Assembly: GCF_902459615.1 (NCBI RefSeq)
Contig: NZ_CABPSA010000001.1
Coordinates: forward strand, 992,001-1,056,000
DNA: 64,000 nucleotides
Source of the DNA: Pandoraea commovens
GTDB taxonomy: Bacteria > Pseudomonadota > Gammaproteobacteria > Burkholderiales > Burkholderiaceae
Direction: 5' to 3'
Part shown: one piece after another, positions 45,833 through 54,851 of the stretch
How positions within the stretch are numbered: position 1 is the stretch's first letter
Layout of the letters: each line of letters opens with the position of its first letter
Notes under the pieces: generated by a model
Databases searched by the model: none
What the model was told of the DNA's origin: nothing
What the model saw: only the letters and a program-made list of their open reading frames with translations
Translations under genes and position numbers: made by a program

Positions 45833-46789
45833 ATGACGACGACACCCACTTTCGATCTGCCGATCCCAACGCCTTCGGCTCGCGCCGGTCACTTCGCAGA
45901 CACCCCGCCGGGCCGCCCCGCCTCCCCGCCCGCCAGTCCTCCCGCCACACCGCCCTCCATCATCGACCTGCCGCCGGACACTCCCGATCCGCTCGACCCG
46001 CCGCCCGAAGGCATCACCCGCTACCGCACCATCTGGCTCTCGGACATCCACCTCGGCACGCAAGGCTGCCAGGCGGAATATCTGCTCGACTTCCTGCGGC
46101 ATCACGAGTCGGATTACCTCTATCTGGTCGGCGACATCATCGACGGCTGGCATTTACGCAAAGGCTGGCACTGGCCTCAGGCGCACAACGACGTCGTCCA
46201 GAAAATGCTGCGGCGTGCACGCAAGGGCACGCAGGTGATCTACGTGCCGGGCAATCACGACGAAGCGGCACGACAGTTCTGCGGGCTGGCGTTCGGCGAC
46301 ATCGCAGTGCGCGACGAAGCGTTTCACACCACGCTCTCGGGCAAGCGCCTGTGGATCACCCACGGCGATCTGTTCGACGGCGTGATTCAGCACGCCAAAT
46401 GGCTCGCTTATCTGGGCGACTCGCTTTATACGCTCACACTGCTGCTCAACCGTTGGTTCAACCGCGTGCGCACGCGCTTCGGCTTCCCGTACTGGTCGCT
46501 CTCGCAGTACCTGAAGCACCAAGTGAAGAACGCCGTGAATTTCATTTCCGCGTTCGAGAACGTGATGGCCGACGAAGCGCGCCGCCGCGGTTGTGACGGC
46601 GTGGTGTGCGGGCACATCCACAAGCCGGAAATCCGCGAGATCGACGGGCTGCTGTATTGCAACGACGGCGACTGGGTCGAAAGCCTGTCCGCACTCGTCG
46701 AGACGACCGAAGGCGAGCTGAAGATCATCTACTGGACACAGAAGCGCAACACGCGCGAGCGCGTGAAAGCTACACCGGTCAGCGCCTGA
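45833..46789 (+). CDS. UDP-2,3-diacylglucosamine diphosphatase-like metallophosphatase
   Basis: 318 aa. Calcineurin-like metallophosphatase with all metal motifs: SDIHLG, GDIIDGW, GNHDE, THGD and GHIHKPE. The insert and the DWVESLSALVE end match the LpxH-related (LpxH2) family, which may cleave UDP-2,3-diacylglucosamine in lipid A synthesis, though some members have other substrates. The first 60 residues are Pro/Thr-rich and not conserved; ATG 45791 is an alternative start. Followed by a glycosyltransferase, a frequent pairing in betaproteobacteria. Confidence 0.85.
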   Translation: MTTTPTFDLPIPTPSARAGHFADTPPGRPASPPASPPATPPSIIDLPPDTPDPLDPPPEGITRYRTIWLSDIHLGTQGCQAEYLLDFLRHHESDYLYLVGDIIDGWHLRKGWHWPQAHNDVVQKMLRRARKGTQVIYVPGNHDEAARQFCGLAFGDIAVRDEAFHTTLSGKRLWITHGDLFDGVIQHAKWLAYLGDSLYTLTLLLNRWFNRVRTRFGFPYWSLSQYLKHQVKNAVNFISAFENVMADEARRRGCDGVVCGHIHKPEIREIDGLLYCNDGDWVESLSALVETTEGELKIIYWTQKRNTRERVKATPVSA

Positions 46790-46917
46790 CTCAGCAGCAC
46801 GAGACACCCCGAACTCAACCTGCGCACGGACGGCCGAACACCGCCCGACGTGCGCGTTACTTCACGCGCGATTGCGCGTGTCATTCCACCCGCGCCAAAC
46901 GCGCGAAGGAGCGCCCG

Positions 46918-47952
46918 ATGAAAATCATGATCGTCACCGACGCCTGGGATCCGCAGATCAACGGCGTGGTCCGCACGTTGAAGAACACGCGCGCTCAGCT
47001 GGAAGGGGCCGGCCATCGTGTCGAGCTGCTCACGCCGCAGGAATTCCGCACGATCCCGTGCCCGACCTATCCGGAAATCCGCCTCGCGTTCTTCGCGGGC
47101 GGGCGCGTCGGACGCCGCATCGCAGACTTCGCCCCGGACGCCCTGCACATCGCCACCGAAGGCCCGCTGGGCATGGCGGCCCGCAAGTGGGCGGTGCGTA
47201 ACGGCTTCCCGTTCACCACCGCCTATCACACGCGCTTCCCGGAATACGTGCAGGCGCGCTTCGGCTTCCCGCTCTCTGCCACCTACCGTTTCCTGCGTTG
47301 GTTTCACAAACCCTCGCGTGCGGTCATGGCCCCTACACCGGTCGTCAAACGCGACCTCGAAGCGAATGGCTTCGACAACGTGGTGTTGTGGACGCGCGGC
47401 GTCGATCTCGACATCTTCCGTGTGCAGGAAGCACATGTGCTAAATTCAGCACATCCGATTTTCCTCTACGTGGGGCGCGTTGCCGTGGAGAAGAACATCG
47501 AAGCCTTCCTGAAGCTGGATTTGCCTGGCTCGAAATGGGTCGCGGGCGAAGGGCCGCAACTGGCCGAACTCCGCTCGCGCTACCCCGATGTGAACTATCT
47601 CGGCATGCTCTCGCAGCCTGAACTGGCGAAGGTCTATGCGTCGGCCGACGTCTTCGTCTTCCCGAGCCGCACCGATACGTTCGGTCTGGTGTTGCTCGAA
47701 GCGATGGCGTGCGGGCTGCCGGTGGCGGCCTACCCGGTGACCGGGCCGGTCGATGTGTTCGCCGGTTGCCCCGAGGGCGACGGCGGCGCACTGCGCGAGG
47801 ATTTGCGCGAGGCGTGTCTGGACGCCCTCAAGGTCTCGCGAGCCAGCGCGCGTGCCTGGGCCGAGCGCTTCTCGTGGCAGGCGGCCTCTGAAGAATTCGC
47901 CTCGCATCTGCATCCGCGCAAGCCCGAGCCGTCGCTCGCGCCCGCGGTCTGA
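46918..47952 (+). CDS. Glycosyltransferase family 4 protein
   Basis: 344 aa with the GT-B fold. The N-terminal domain starts with MIVTDAWDPQINGVVRTL; the C-terminal domain has FLYVGRVAVEKNI and FVFPSRTDTFGLVLLEAMACGLPVA, the nucleotide-sugar-binding motif with the EX7E pair. Resembles the mannosyl or glucosyl transferases acting on diacylglycerol or phosphoinositol lipids (SQDX/MgtA-like). AAGGAG before ATG 46918 sets the start. Neighbours suggest a role in envelope lipids. Confidence 0.9.
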   Translation: MKIMIVTDAWDPQINGVVRTLKNTRAQLEGAGHRVELLTPQEFRTIPCPTYPEIRLAFFAGGRVGRRIADFAPDALHIATEGPLGMAARKWAVRNGFPFTTAYHTRFPEYVQARFGFPLSATYRFLRWFHKPSRAVMAPTPVVKRDLEANGFDNVVLWTRGVDLDIFRVQEAHVLNSAHPIFLYVGRVAVEKNIEAFLKLDLPGSKWVAGEGPQLAELRSRYPDVNYLGMLSQPELAKVYASADVFVFPSRTDTFGLVLLEAMACGLPVAAYPVTGPVDVFAGCPEGDGGALREDLREACLDALKVSRASARAWAERFSWQAASEEFASHLHPRKPEPSLAPAV

Positions 47953-47990
47953 TCCACCTCCAGAGCCCGTTGCGGCGAGGAACCTGACGC

Positions 47991-48425
47991 TTGTTCATCG
48001 ATCACCCGCCGCCACGCGACAAACAACCGAATCCGTACAAGGGCAACCGGGGCGTCATGCGCGCCTGGCGTGCCCTGAAGTACTCGCTGTCCGGATTCAA
48101 GTTTGCCGTGTTCGAGGAGAGCGCCTTCCGTCAGGAACTCGCGCTCGCCGCCATTCTCCTGCCCGCTGCGATTTTCCTGCCGGTGACGGCCGTCGAGCGC
48201 GTACTGCTCATCGGCTCGATCCTGCTCGTGCTCATCATCGAGCTGATCAATTCGAGCATCGAGGCCGCCATCGACCGTATTTCGCTCGAACGGCACGAAC
48301 TGTCCAAGCGTGCGAAGGATTTCGGCAGTGCCGCCGTGCTGGTCGCGCTCGGTCTGTGCCTTCTCACCTGGGCCTCGCTCGCCGGCCCGGTCATTGTGGA
48401 GCTCGTACGTACGGCATTTTTCTGA
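47991..48425 (+). CDS. dgkA: Diacylglycerol kinase
   Basis: 144 aa inner membrane kinase that phosphorylates diacylglycerol to phosphatidate (EC 2.7.1.107). The conserved pieces are NPYKGNRGVMRAWRALKYS, AFRQELALA, and ELINSSIEAAIDR with the catalytic Glu, followed by HELSKRAKDFGSAAV. Three membrane helices. The start is TTG at 47991, the only one that includes the conserved NPYKG; GAGG is about 10 bases upstream. Confidence 0.95.
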   Translation: MFIDHPPPRDKQPNPYKGNRGVMRAWRALKYSLSGFKFAVFEESAFRQELALAAILLPAAIFLPVTAVERVLLIGSILLVLIIELINSSIEAAIDRISLERHELSKRAKDFGSAAVLVALGLCLLTWASLAGPVIVELVRTAFF

Positions 48426-48452
48426 TATCGCTCGTCGCCCCGGGTTGCAGGC

Positions 48453-48480
48453 TTGGCAGCGTCTGGCTGCCGGGTATAAT
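48453..48480 (+). promoter_or_regulatory. Promoter of the tetR–LOG operon
   Basis: TTGGCA (48453–48458), a 16-base spacer and TATAAT (48475–48480), 87 bases upstream of the TetR-family ATG. Confidence 0.7.
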
Positions 48481-48566
48481 CGTTCGCCGTATACCCAATA
48501 CTCAACTCATAAACGCAAGCGGAGAACCTCCTTCGCCGAGCTTGCCGCTAACCGGGGCCGACAGAC

Positions 48567-49235
48567 ATGGAAGCAAAGCCGCCACGCCGAACCCGCGAAC
48601 GAATTCTCGAAGTGTCCCTGCGACTCTTCAACGAAATCGGCGAACCGAACGTCACCACCACCACGATTGCCGAGGAGATGAAAATCAGCCCCGGCAATCT
48701 GTACTATCACTTCCGCAACAAAGACGACATCATCAACAGCATCTTTGCGCAGTTCGAGCAGGAAATCGAACGTCGCCTGCGACTGCCCGATGATCACAAA
48801 CCCACGCTCGACGAAGTCTGGACGTATCTGCAATACATGTCCGAATTTCTGTGGCGTTTCCGTTTCCTCTATCGCGACCTCAACGACCTGCTCGCGCGTA
48901 ACCGTACGCTGGAGACGCACTTCAAGCAGATCGTCGGCCACAAGAAGCGCTTCGCACGCGAGATGTGCGACCTGCTCGTGGCCGATGGCGAAATGGAAAT
49001 CACGCCGGAGCAGATCGAGATCGTGACCACCAACATGGTGGTGTTATCCACGTACTGGTTGTCCTATCAATTCGTGATGAACCCGCGCAAGTACAACGAT
49101 CCCGCAGAAATCGGCGCAGGGCTGCATCAATCGAGCTATCACATCCTTTCGCAGATGGCGCCCTACCTCAAGGGAAAGTCACGCGAGCTGTATGACAAGA
49201 TGGCCCGGGAATCATCGTCCAAGGGAGTGCAGTAA
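48567..49235 (+). CDS. TetR/AcrR family transcriptional regulator
   Basis: 222 aa. The N-terminal helix-turn-helix (RERILEVSLRLFNEIGEPNVTTTTIAEEMKI-SPGNLYYHF, near 9–50) is clear; the C-terminal ligand domain resembles regulators of fatty acid or PHB metabolism. The ligand is unknown. The LOG gene starts 3 bases after the stop, so they form an operon. Confidence 0.92.
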   Translation: MEAKPPRRTRERILEVSLRLFNEIGEPNVTTTTIAEEMKISPGNLYYHFRNKDDIINSIFAQFEQEIERRLRLPDDHKPTLDEVWTYLQYMSEFLWRFRFLYRDLNDLLARNRTLETHFKQIVGHKKRFAREMCDLLVADGEMEITPEQIEIVTTNMVVLSTYWLSYQFVMNPRKYNDPAEIGAGLHQSSYHILSQMAPYLKGKSRELYDKMARESSSKGVQ

Positions 49236-49238
49236 GGC

Positions 49239-49835
49239 ATGTCGTCGGAAGTCAAATCCATTTGCATCTACTGCGGGGCCGCGACCGGCGCTCGCCCCGA
49301 GTACGCAGACGCGGCCCGTGATCTGGGCCGTCGCATGGCCGAAGCGGGTATCCGTCTCGTGTACGGCGGTGGCAAGGTCGGCCTGATGGGCATCATTGCC
49401 GACGCCGTGCTCGCGCATGGCGGCGAGGTCATCGGCATCATTCCGAAGGCATTGATGGAGAAGGAAGTCGGCCATACCGGGCTGACGGAACTCCACGTCG
49501 TCGAGAACATGCATCAGCGCAAGCAGATGATGGCCGATCTCTCGGACGCCTTCATCGCCATGCCCGGCGGCATCGGTACGTGCGAAGAGCTATTCGAAGT
49601 TTTCACCTGGCTGCAAATCGGCTACCACGCGAAACCGATTGGCTTGCTCAACGTCGAGAACTACTACGATCCGCTGCTGGTGTTCCTCAAGTCGATGGTG
49701 ACCGAACAGTTCCTCAAGGCGCCGCAACTCGATCAGTTGCAGATCGCCGCATCGCCGGAATCGTTGTTGGAGACGATGCGTCACTTCAAGCCGTCGCAGG
49801 TCGATCGCTGGGCGCATCAACGCACGCAGATCTAA
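49239..49835 (+). CDS. LOG family protein (cytokinin-type phosphoribohydrolase)
   Basis: 198 aa Rossmann-fold protein. YGGGKVGLMG and the signature PGGIGTCEE (nucleotide-binding and catalytic) define the LOG/TIGR00730 family, which releases the base from AMP-type or cytokinin nucleotides. Role in bacteria is often purine nucleotide salvage. Co-transcribed with the TetR gene. Confidence 0.9.
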   Translation: MSSEVKSICIYCGAATGARPEYADAARDLGRRMAEAGIRLVYGGGKVGLMGIIADAVLAHGGEVIGIIPKALMEKEVGHTGLTELHVVENMHQRKQMMADLSDAFIAMPGGIGTCEELFEVFTWLQIGYHAKPIGLLNVENYYDPLLVFLKSMVTEQFLKAPQLDQLQIAASPESLLETMRHFKPSQVDRWAHQRTQI

Positions 49836-50060
49836 GCAGTCGCGTCGTTGCCTTTCGCTTCATCGCTGCGCGGCACGACCGTCGCGCAGCACCTCCTCCT
49901 CCCCCGTCCCCCGCCCCTCCAGCAGCCTCATCCCACGCCAAACGGCGCGATTGAACTCTCGACGTCCCCGACACTCAGACATCCGTTGCATGCGGACCTC
50001 TGCGTGCGCGCCCGCCCTTCTGCCCGCCTGGGTCAACACCATCCGACGAGCAACCTGCCC

Positions 50061-50633
50061 ATGATGTTAAAGATGTTCCGCCCGATGCGGCTGCTGCGAT
50101 CCCGTTGGCTGCGTCCACATGCTGGCCTGCTGTTGCGCCGTAGTCTGTGGCAAGCCACGCCGCGTGGCGTGGCCATCGGACTGGCGTGCGGTGTCTTTTT
50201 CGGGTTTCTGCTTCCGGTGGCGCAAATGCCGGTGGCGATTCTCGTGGCAGCCTTGCTGCGCGGGAATCTCTTTCTGGCGACGATGGGCACGCTGATTACC
50301 AATCCGCTCACGGTGCCGTTCGTCTATTTCGGGGCGCATCATGTCGGCCGCTGGATGCTCGACTGGTCCCCCAAGGCCGAGATCGAAGCGACTGTCGCGG
50401 CGGCCACGCAGGCCGGTGAGAGCTTCTGGACGCAATTGCTGAATTTCGACTTCGGCACCGCGACATTGCATCTCGGTACAGGTCTGGCCGCCTTTGCCGT
50501 CGCAGGCGGCGCGCTGGCGTACGTCATCGGCTTCTTCTCGATCCGGTGGCACCAGCAACGTCAACCGGCAACGTCGGTGGCTTCGCCAACCTCAGCAGCC
50601 ACAGCAGCGGTGAGAAACCCGCCGCGCGGCTGA
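50061..50633 (+). CDS. DUF2062 membrane protein
   Basis: 190 aa. LWQATPRGVAIGLACGVFFGFLLPVAQMPVA and LITNPLTVPFVYFGAHHVGRWML are the DUF2062 signature, with two to three membrane helices and a further one near 150. Function unknown. The start at MMLKMFRPMR is inferred from the family; no good ribosome site is seen. The frame extends upstream into non-conserved sequence. Confidence 0.83.
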   Translation: MMLKMFRPMRLLRSRWLRPHAGLLLRRSLWQATPRGVAIGLACGVFFGFLLPVAQMPVAILVAALLRGNLFLATMGTLITNPLTVPFVYFGAHHVGRWMLDWSPKAEIEATVAAATQAGESFWTQLLNFDFGTATLHLGTGLAAFAVAGGALAYVIGFFSIRWHQQRQPATSVASPTSAATAAVRNPPRG

Positions 50634-50655
50634 CTGCCCTTCCCACCTCAGCAGA

Positions 50656-51276
50656 TCAGAACGACGAGCCCGGCTCCTTAAGGAAAGCGATTTCCTCCGG
50701 CGTCGAGTCGCGTCCCAACGCTGCATTACGGTGCGGATATCGACCGAATCGCTCGATGATGACGGCGTGCTTGCGCGCGTAATCGAGGTTGTCGACGAGG
50801 CCCGACGTTTGCGCCAGTTGCTCGTAGAGCGCCAGCGACGTGTGCTGGCTCTCAAGCGACTCGTCGTGTTCGAACGGCAGATAGACGAACACGCGATGCT
50901 GCGCAGTCGGCAACCGCTGATCGTCACCCGCCTCCACAAGACGACGCGCCACAGCCAGCGCCTGCGCGTCACCCGCGAACGCTTCGCCGCGATGCCGGAA
51001 CAAGTTGCGTGAGAACTGATCGAGCACCACGATCAGCGCACAAGCGCCGAGCGGCGTTTGTGCCCAGTCGCTCAACGCCCCGGCAACCGCCTGCGCGTGG
51101 ATCTCACCGAAGCGTGTGCGAATCTCCTCGTCGAAGGCATCCGATTTACGGAACCACTCGGGACGTGCCATCCCATAGACCTCGGCGTCAGGCGTGCCGA
51201 ACCAGAAGTCGAGCACCGCCTGCCACGGTTGCAACGGTTGGGTTTGCGAAAGAATGTCTGCTGCCGGAGTCGCCAT
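50656..51276 (-). CDS. DUF924 family protein
   Basis: 206 aa, soluble. VLDFWFGTPDAEVYGMARPEWFRKS and LGACALIVVLDQFSRNLFR are the DUF924 marks, an all-helical TPR-like fold of unknown function. AGGA six bases before ATG 51276 sets the start; a longer in-frame version is not conserved. Convergent with the DUF2062 gene, 22 bases apart. Confidence 0.9.
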   Translation of the reverse strand: MATPAADILSQTQPLQPWQAVLDFWFGTPDAEVYGMARPEWFRKSDAFDEEIRTRFGEIHAQAVAGALSDWAQTPLGACALIVVLDQFSRNLFRHRGEAFAGDAQALAVARRLVEAGDDQRLPTAQHRVFVYLPFEHDESLESQHTSLALYEQLAQTSGLVDNLDYARKHAVIIERFGRYPHRNAALGRDSTPEEIAFLKEPGSSF

Positions 51277-51323
51277 CGAGAATCCTGAGGTGAACGTTGT
51301 GAGATCGCCCGATGATGCCAGAC

Positions 51324-52055
51324 TCAGGCGAATGCCAACACCACCCGGCGGGTGCGCGACGTCTTCTTCTCGATCTTTGACACGCGCAATGCGCCGATCT
51401 CCGCAGTGTTGCCGACGTGCGTGCCGCCGCAAGGCTGCAAGTCGATGCCTTCGATGCGCACGAGTCGCACGCGGCCCAACCCGACCGGCGGCTTCACGCT
51501 CATCGTCCGCACGAGTTCCGGGCGCTCCGCCATCTCTTCGTCGCTGATGCTGTCGATCGCGACCGGACGTGCCGCCGCCACAAGCGCCGCCAACCCGGCC
51601 TCCACTGTCTCGCGCTCGATCGGTTCGTTCGTCACAAAGTCGAGCCGCGCGTACTCCGTGGTGATGCTGCATCCGTCGACCGGGTGCGGCAGCACGGCGC
51701 ACATCAGGTGCGACGCGGTATGAAACCGCATATGACGGAAGCGTCGCTCCCAGTCGATTTCCGCCTGAACGACATCGCCGACCGACAGTCCGGCCAGTAG
51801 GTGGCCCTGCCCTTCGGCAGGTACGTGCACGGCATCGTCGGGCGTCGCGCCTTCGTGCTTCGATTTGCGGGTGTCGGCGATGGTCAGGCGCGTACCGTCG
51901 GCAAGCACGAATGCGCCAGCGTCACCGGCTTGCCCGCCACCGAGCGGATAGAAGACGGTGCGATCGAGCATGATGCCCGTCTCGTCGATATGCGTGATGC
52001 GCGCCTCGCATTGGCGCAGATAGGCGTCTTGTCGGAACAGCGCTTCGGTTGTCAT
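51324..52055 (-). CDS. Alanyl-tRNA editing protein, AlaX type
   Basis: 243 aa. Matches the free-standing editing domain that clears Ser or Gly wrongly attached to tRNA-Ala. Zinc ligands are in HTASH (HxxxH) and CGGTH (CxxxH). An N-terminal beta-barrel with VFYPLGGGQAGD precedes them, so it is the AlaX-M/L type. AGGAGG before ATG 52055 sets the start. Confidence 0.92.
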   Translation of the reverse strand: MTTEALFRQDAYLRQCEARITHIDETGIMLDRTVFYPLGGGQAGDAGAFVLADGTRLTIADTRKSKHEGATPDDAVHVPAEGQGHLLAGLSVGDVVQAEIDWERRFRHMRFHTASHLMCAVLPHPVDGCSITTEYARLDFVTNEPIERETVEAGLAALVAAARPVAIDSISDEEMAERPELVRTMSVKPPVGLGRVRLVRIEGIDLQPCGGTHVGNTAEIGALRVSKIEKKTSRTRRVVLAFA

Positions 52056-52377
52056 GCGGCCTCCTGTGGGAACGGGACATGTTCGCGCGACTCCCGCCCC
52101 GCTGGCAAGACACAATCCGATGCGCCGACGCCGGTACGGTCGTGCCCTGTGACAGCAGTCCTGCGACTTCCAGCGCCATCAGGCAGTTCCTCGTGCTTCT
52201 CCCAACGCGGCGCACTTTGGTCCATGAGCAACGTGACCTCATAGGTTGCGCCCCAACCCGACGCCGCGTTTGCGACTTCTCGACATCGATTGTCCCGGCG
52301 CAACAGCCCACTGCTTTCGCTCGCCGCATATTACGGACGATCGCAATGACGCGATCGCATTTGAAAGGAACGACGCC
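52056..52377. other. Intergenic region alaX / TPR chaperone gene
   Basis: 322 bases between divergent genes. Short open frames on both strands lack recognisable similarity. GATCGC-N6-GCGATC (52340–52357) is a perfect dyad just upstream of the TPR gene and may be an operator. Confidence 0.4.
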
Positions 52378-52851
52378 ATGACGAGACCCCCTCTTGCCCG
52401 TCCACGGGCCCCCTCTCCTGATGCGGCCGCTCATCATCGGGCTCACGCCTTGTCCTCCTCGGCCCCCGTCTCCCGCATCAATGGCGCTGTGGATGCGCAA
52501 GCGCTCGCGCATGCGTATGCCCTGTACGCCTCGAACGATCTGGAAGGCGCCGCACGCGCGTTCGCCTCGATTTGCCGCGCGCTTCCCGATCACACCGCCG
52601 CGTACAAGGCCTTCGGCTACGTGCTTTGCCAGCTCGGCGATTTCGAACAGGCGATTGCGCCGCTCATGGTGGCGATCTCCCGTGAATACGGCAATCCGGA
52701 ACCGCTCTACTTCGCTGCAATCTGCATGCAACGCACGGGCGACCCAAAAACCGCGCGCGAGATGGCCACCGACGCGCTGGACATGGCCCGCTGCGCCCAC
52801 GACAACACCGACCTGCGCGCGCGTTTGACGCGCCTGCTGGACGCCCTCTGA
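52378..52851 (+). CDS. TPR protein resembling SycD/LcrH class II type III secretion chaperones
   Basis: 157 aa. After a polar Pro/Ala/His/Ser N-terminus of about 45 residues come three tetratricopeptide repeats (about 50–145): ALYASNDLEGAARAFASICRALPDH, then FGYVLCQLGDFEQAIAPLMVAIS, then PLYFAAICMQRTGDPKTA. The spacing of Ala, Phe, Cys, Gly and Tyr is that of SycD/LcrH chaperones, which protect translocators before type III secretion. AAGGAACG precedes the ATG. The next gene, 39 bases on, is a likely client. No secretion apparatus genes are in the window. Confidence 0.7.
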   Translation: MTRPPLARPRAPSPDAAAHHRAHALSSSAPVSRINGAVDAQALAHAYALYASNDLEGAARAFASICRALPDHTAAYKAFGYVLCQLGDFEQAIAPLMVAISREYGNPEPLYFAAICMQRTGDPKTAREMATDALDMARCAHDNTDLRARLTRLLDAL

Positions 52852-52890
52852 TTCGCAACTCTTTCAACGACGCTCAAGCCCCTGAAGTCA

Positions 52891-53802
52891 ATGCCAAGCA
52901 CACATTCGAACACCTACCTCACGCCTGCCAACGCTTCGAACACCTACACCGGTGGCATGCCTTTGCCCGACGCGGACAACGCTGCGGTGCGAAACGACGC
53001 GGCAAACGCCCTTAAACGCCTTTCCGAAATTTCGAGTTCATTGAGTGAGATGGCGCCGTCGCCGCCTGCGGTCGGTCGCTTTACGGCGTTGATGCACCAC
53101 GTCGGTAATGTCGCGCTGAGCATCAGTGCGCTGGGCGCCGCCAGTCTGAATACGGTGAAGGAAACGTATGTGAGCAGCTCGCTATCGAGCGCGCACAAGA
53201 TTACGTTGGGTACTGCCGCAGTCGCATCGTTGTCGAGCGTGATGGATCTGGCGGTGGCGGTCGGCAAGTACTGTAATCCCGCGTCGACCACGTCGCAGAT
53301 CATGAATACGGCATGGTTCGCCTCTGCCGGAAAGCTCCTCGGCTCGAAGCATATCGAGACCTACGGCGGGAAATATCAGACGGCGTTGCTGGGCACGTCG
53401 ATGATCCTGTTCTTCAATCAGGCGGGCCAGATCGCAGGCCAGCACCACGCGCAGCACGAACACGAGGACACCGTCACGCCGAACTCGCTGGACTTGCCCG
53501 CGCCGTCCGCTTCACCGCAGACCCGCGCACAGGAACTCGACTCGCTGCAAAGCTGCATCGGTCTGGTCGCCACGGCTTACCGCGCCTTCGGGGACGTTGC
53601 GACGACAGCGGTCATCGACTGGATGAACGCGAGAGAAGCAAAACGCAACATGGATGTGGTCGAGCGCAGCATGAACTACGAAGAAGCGTTCGGGACCGTG
53701 GGGAAGTTCAGGCTTCGGGATGCCGACGCAACGCCCCGGGAAGACGTCGACGTCGAGGCTGCCCTCACATCGCCCGAAACACGTCGGCCAGATAAGCGGT
53801 GA
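52891..53802 (+). CDS. Unknown protein, candidate secreted effector or translocator
   Basis: 303 aa with no family I recognise. No signal peptide; the first 30 residues are rich in Ser, Thr, Asn and Pro, as in many type III substrates. Several amphipathic or hydrophobic segments follow (about 65–90, 98–125, 165–185, 222–245), then a charged C-terminus with ERSMNYEEAFG and ending in RRPDKR. His-rich HHAQHEHED lies near 187. It comes 39 bases after the TPR chaperone gene, so they probably share an mRNA. The end overlaps the convergent LysR gene by 38 bases. Function is inferred only from context. Confidence 0.6.
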   Translation: MPSTHSNTYLTPANASNTYTGGMPLPDADNAAVRNDAANALKRLSEISSSLSEMAPSPPAVGRFTALMHHVGNVALSISALGAASLNTVKETYVSSSLSSAHKITLGTAAVASLSSVMDLAVAVGKYCNPASTTSQIMNTAWFASAGKLLGSKHIETYGGKYQTALLGTSMILFFNQAGQIAGQHHAQHEHEDTVTPNSLDLPAPSASPQTRAQELDSLQSCIGLVATAYRAFGDVATTAVIDWMNAREAKRNMDVVERSMNYEEAFGTVGKFRLRDADATPREDVDVEAALTSPETRRPDKR

Positions 53803-54652
53803 ATGCTCTGGCCGACGGTTTTGCCGCCCGGCCTGCGGCCAGCACCGCATGGACCTCCACCGGCTCCATCTCCCAGTCGGCAAGCAGTTGAATCAACCGT
53901 CCGTCAGCCAACTCGGCCCGACAGCCCCAGGTGCCCGTCGATGCAATGCCAAGACCGGCAACGGCCGCCACGGTGACGGCTTCGTTCACGTTGACCAGCA
54001 ATCGTCCGTCGACGGCCACCGAGGTTTCCCGGCCGTCGCGACGGAATGTCCAGCCGATCTGCCCGGAGGCCGCAGGACCGACGATGATCGCGTGCGCCGA
54101 CAAGTCCAAAGGCGATGCTGGCGTCCCCGCCCGAGCGAGGTACTCGGGCGAGGCCACGAGCAGGCGCACCGAAGTACCGAGACGTTTCGCCAGCGCAGAC
54201 GAGTCCGGCAACGCACCGAATCTGAGCGCCACGTCGACCCCTTCGACCACCAGATTTTGTCGACGATCGCTCATCTGGAGTTCGATTTTCAGGGCCGGAT
54301 GCCGCTGCATGAATGCGGGTAGATGCGGGATGACTTCGCGGATCGCGAAGCTCGTGGCCACGCCGACACGCAATATGCCGCGCAACTCCCCGGTCCCTCT
54401 CACGGCGTGATCCGCCTCTTCAAGCTCGGCAAGGATTCGTTCGACGCGTGACAGGTAATCGGCCCCGGCTTCCGTCAGCGTCACGGCCCGAGTGGTTCGC
54501 GTGAATAGCGCCGCCCCGACTTCACCCTCGAGCGTGGAGATGATTCTCGACACCGACGGCTGAGAGAGATGCATTTCCTTCGCTGCCCGCGAAAAGCTCC
54601 CGGCACGAGCGACCCGTGCGAACAGCCGCAAAGCATAGAGACGATCACTCAT
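53765..54652 (-). CDS. LysR family transcriptional regulator
   Basis: 295 aa. N-terminal winged helix (LRLFARVARAGSFSRAAKEMHLSQPSVSRIISTLE, near 8–42) followed by the periplasmic-binding-protein-like effector domain (RGILRVGVATSF…). Divergent from the peroxiredoxin gene with 199 bases between them, so it probably controls that gene. Its 3' end overlaps the unknown gene on the other strand by 38 bases. Confidence 0.93.
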   Translation of the reverse strand: MSDRLYALRLFARVARAGSFSRAAKEMHLSQPSVSRIISTLEGEVGAALFTRTTRAVTLTEAGADYLSRVERILAELEEADHAVRGTGELRGILRVGVATSFAIREVIPHLPAFMQRHPALKIELQMSDRRQNLVVEGVDVALRFGALPDSSALAKRLGTSVRLLVASPEYLARAGTPASPLDLSAHAIIVGPAASGQIGWTFRRDGRETSVAVDGRLLVNVNEAVTVAAVAGLGIASTGTWGCRAELADGRLIQLLADWEMEPVEVHAVLAAGRAAKPSARAFTAYLADVFRAM

Positions 54653-54851
54653 ACGAAATTCAAATAAATCTTAGTTGATTCGGCAGTCTACCCCTCACTC
54701 TGCAAATAAGCGAAATTGTGTCCATCGAAGCACATCACATACCGCATCACCTACCGCGTGCATCGACTGGAAACCTGGCGGCGACTTCATCGAATGCCTC
54801 GCTGCCGTCAATACACACAAGTCGCTTTCGACTTCACAGAGGAATTAAGTC

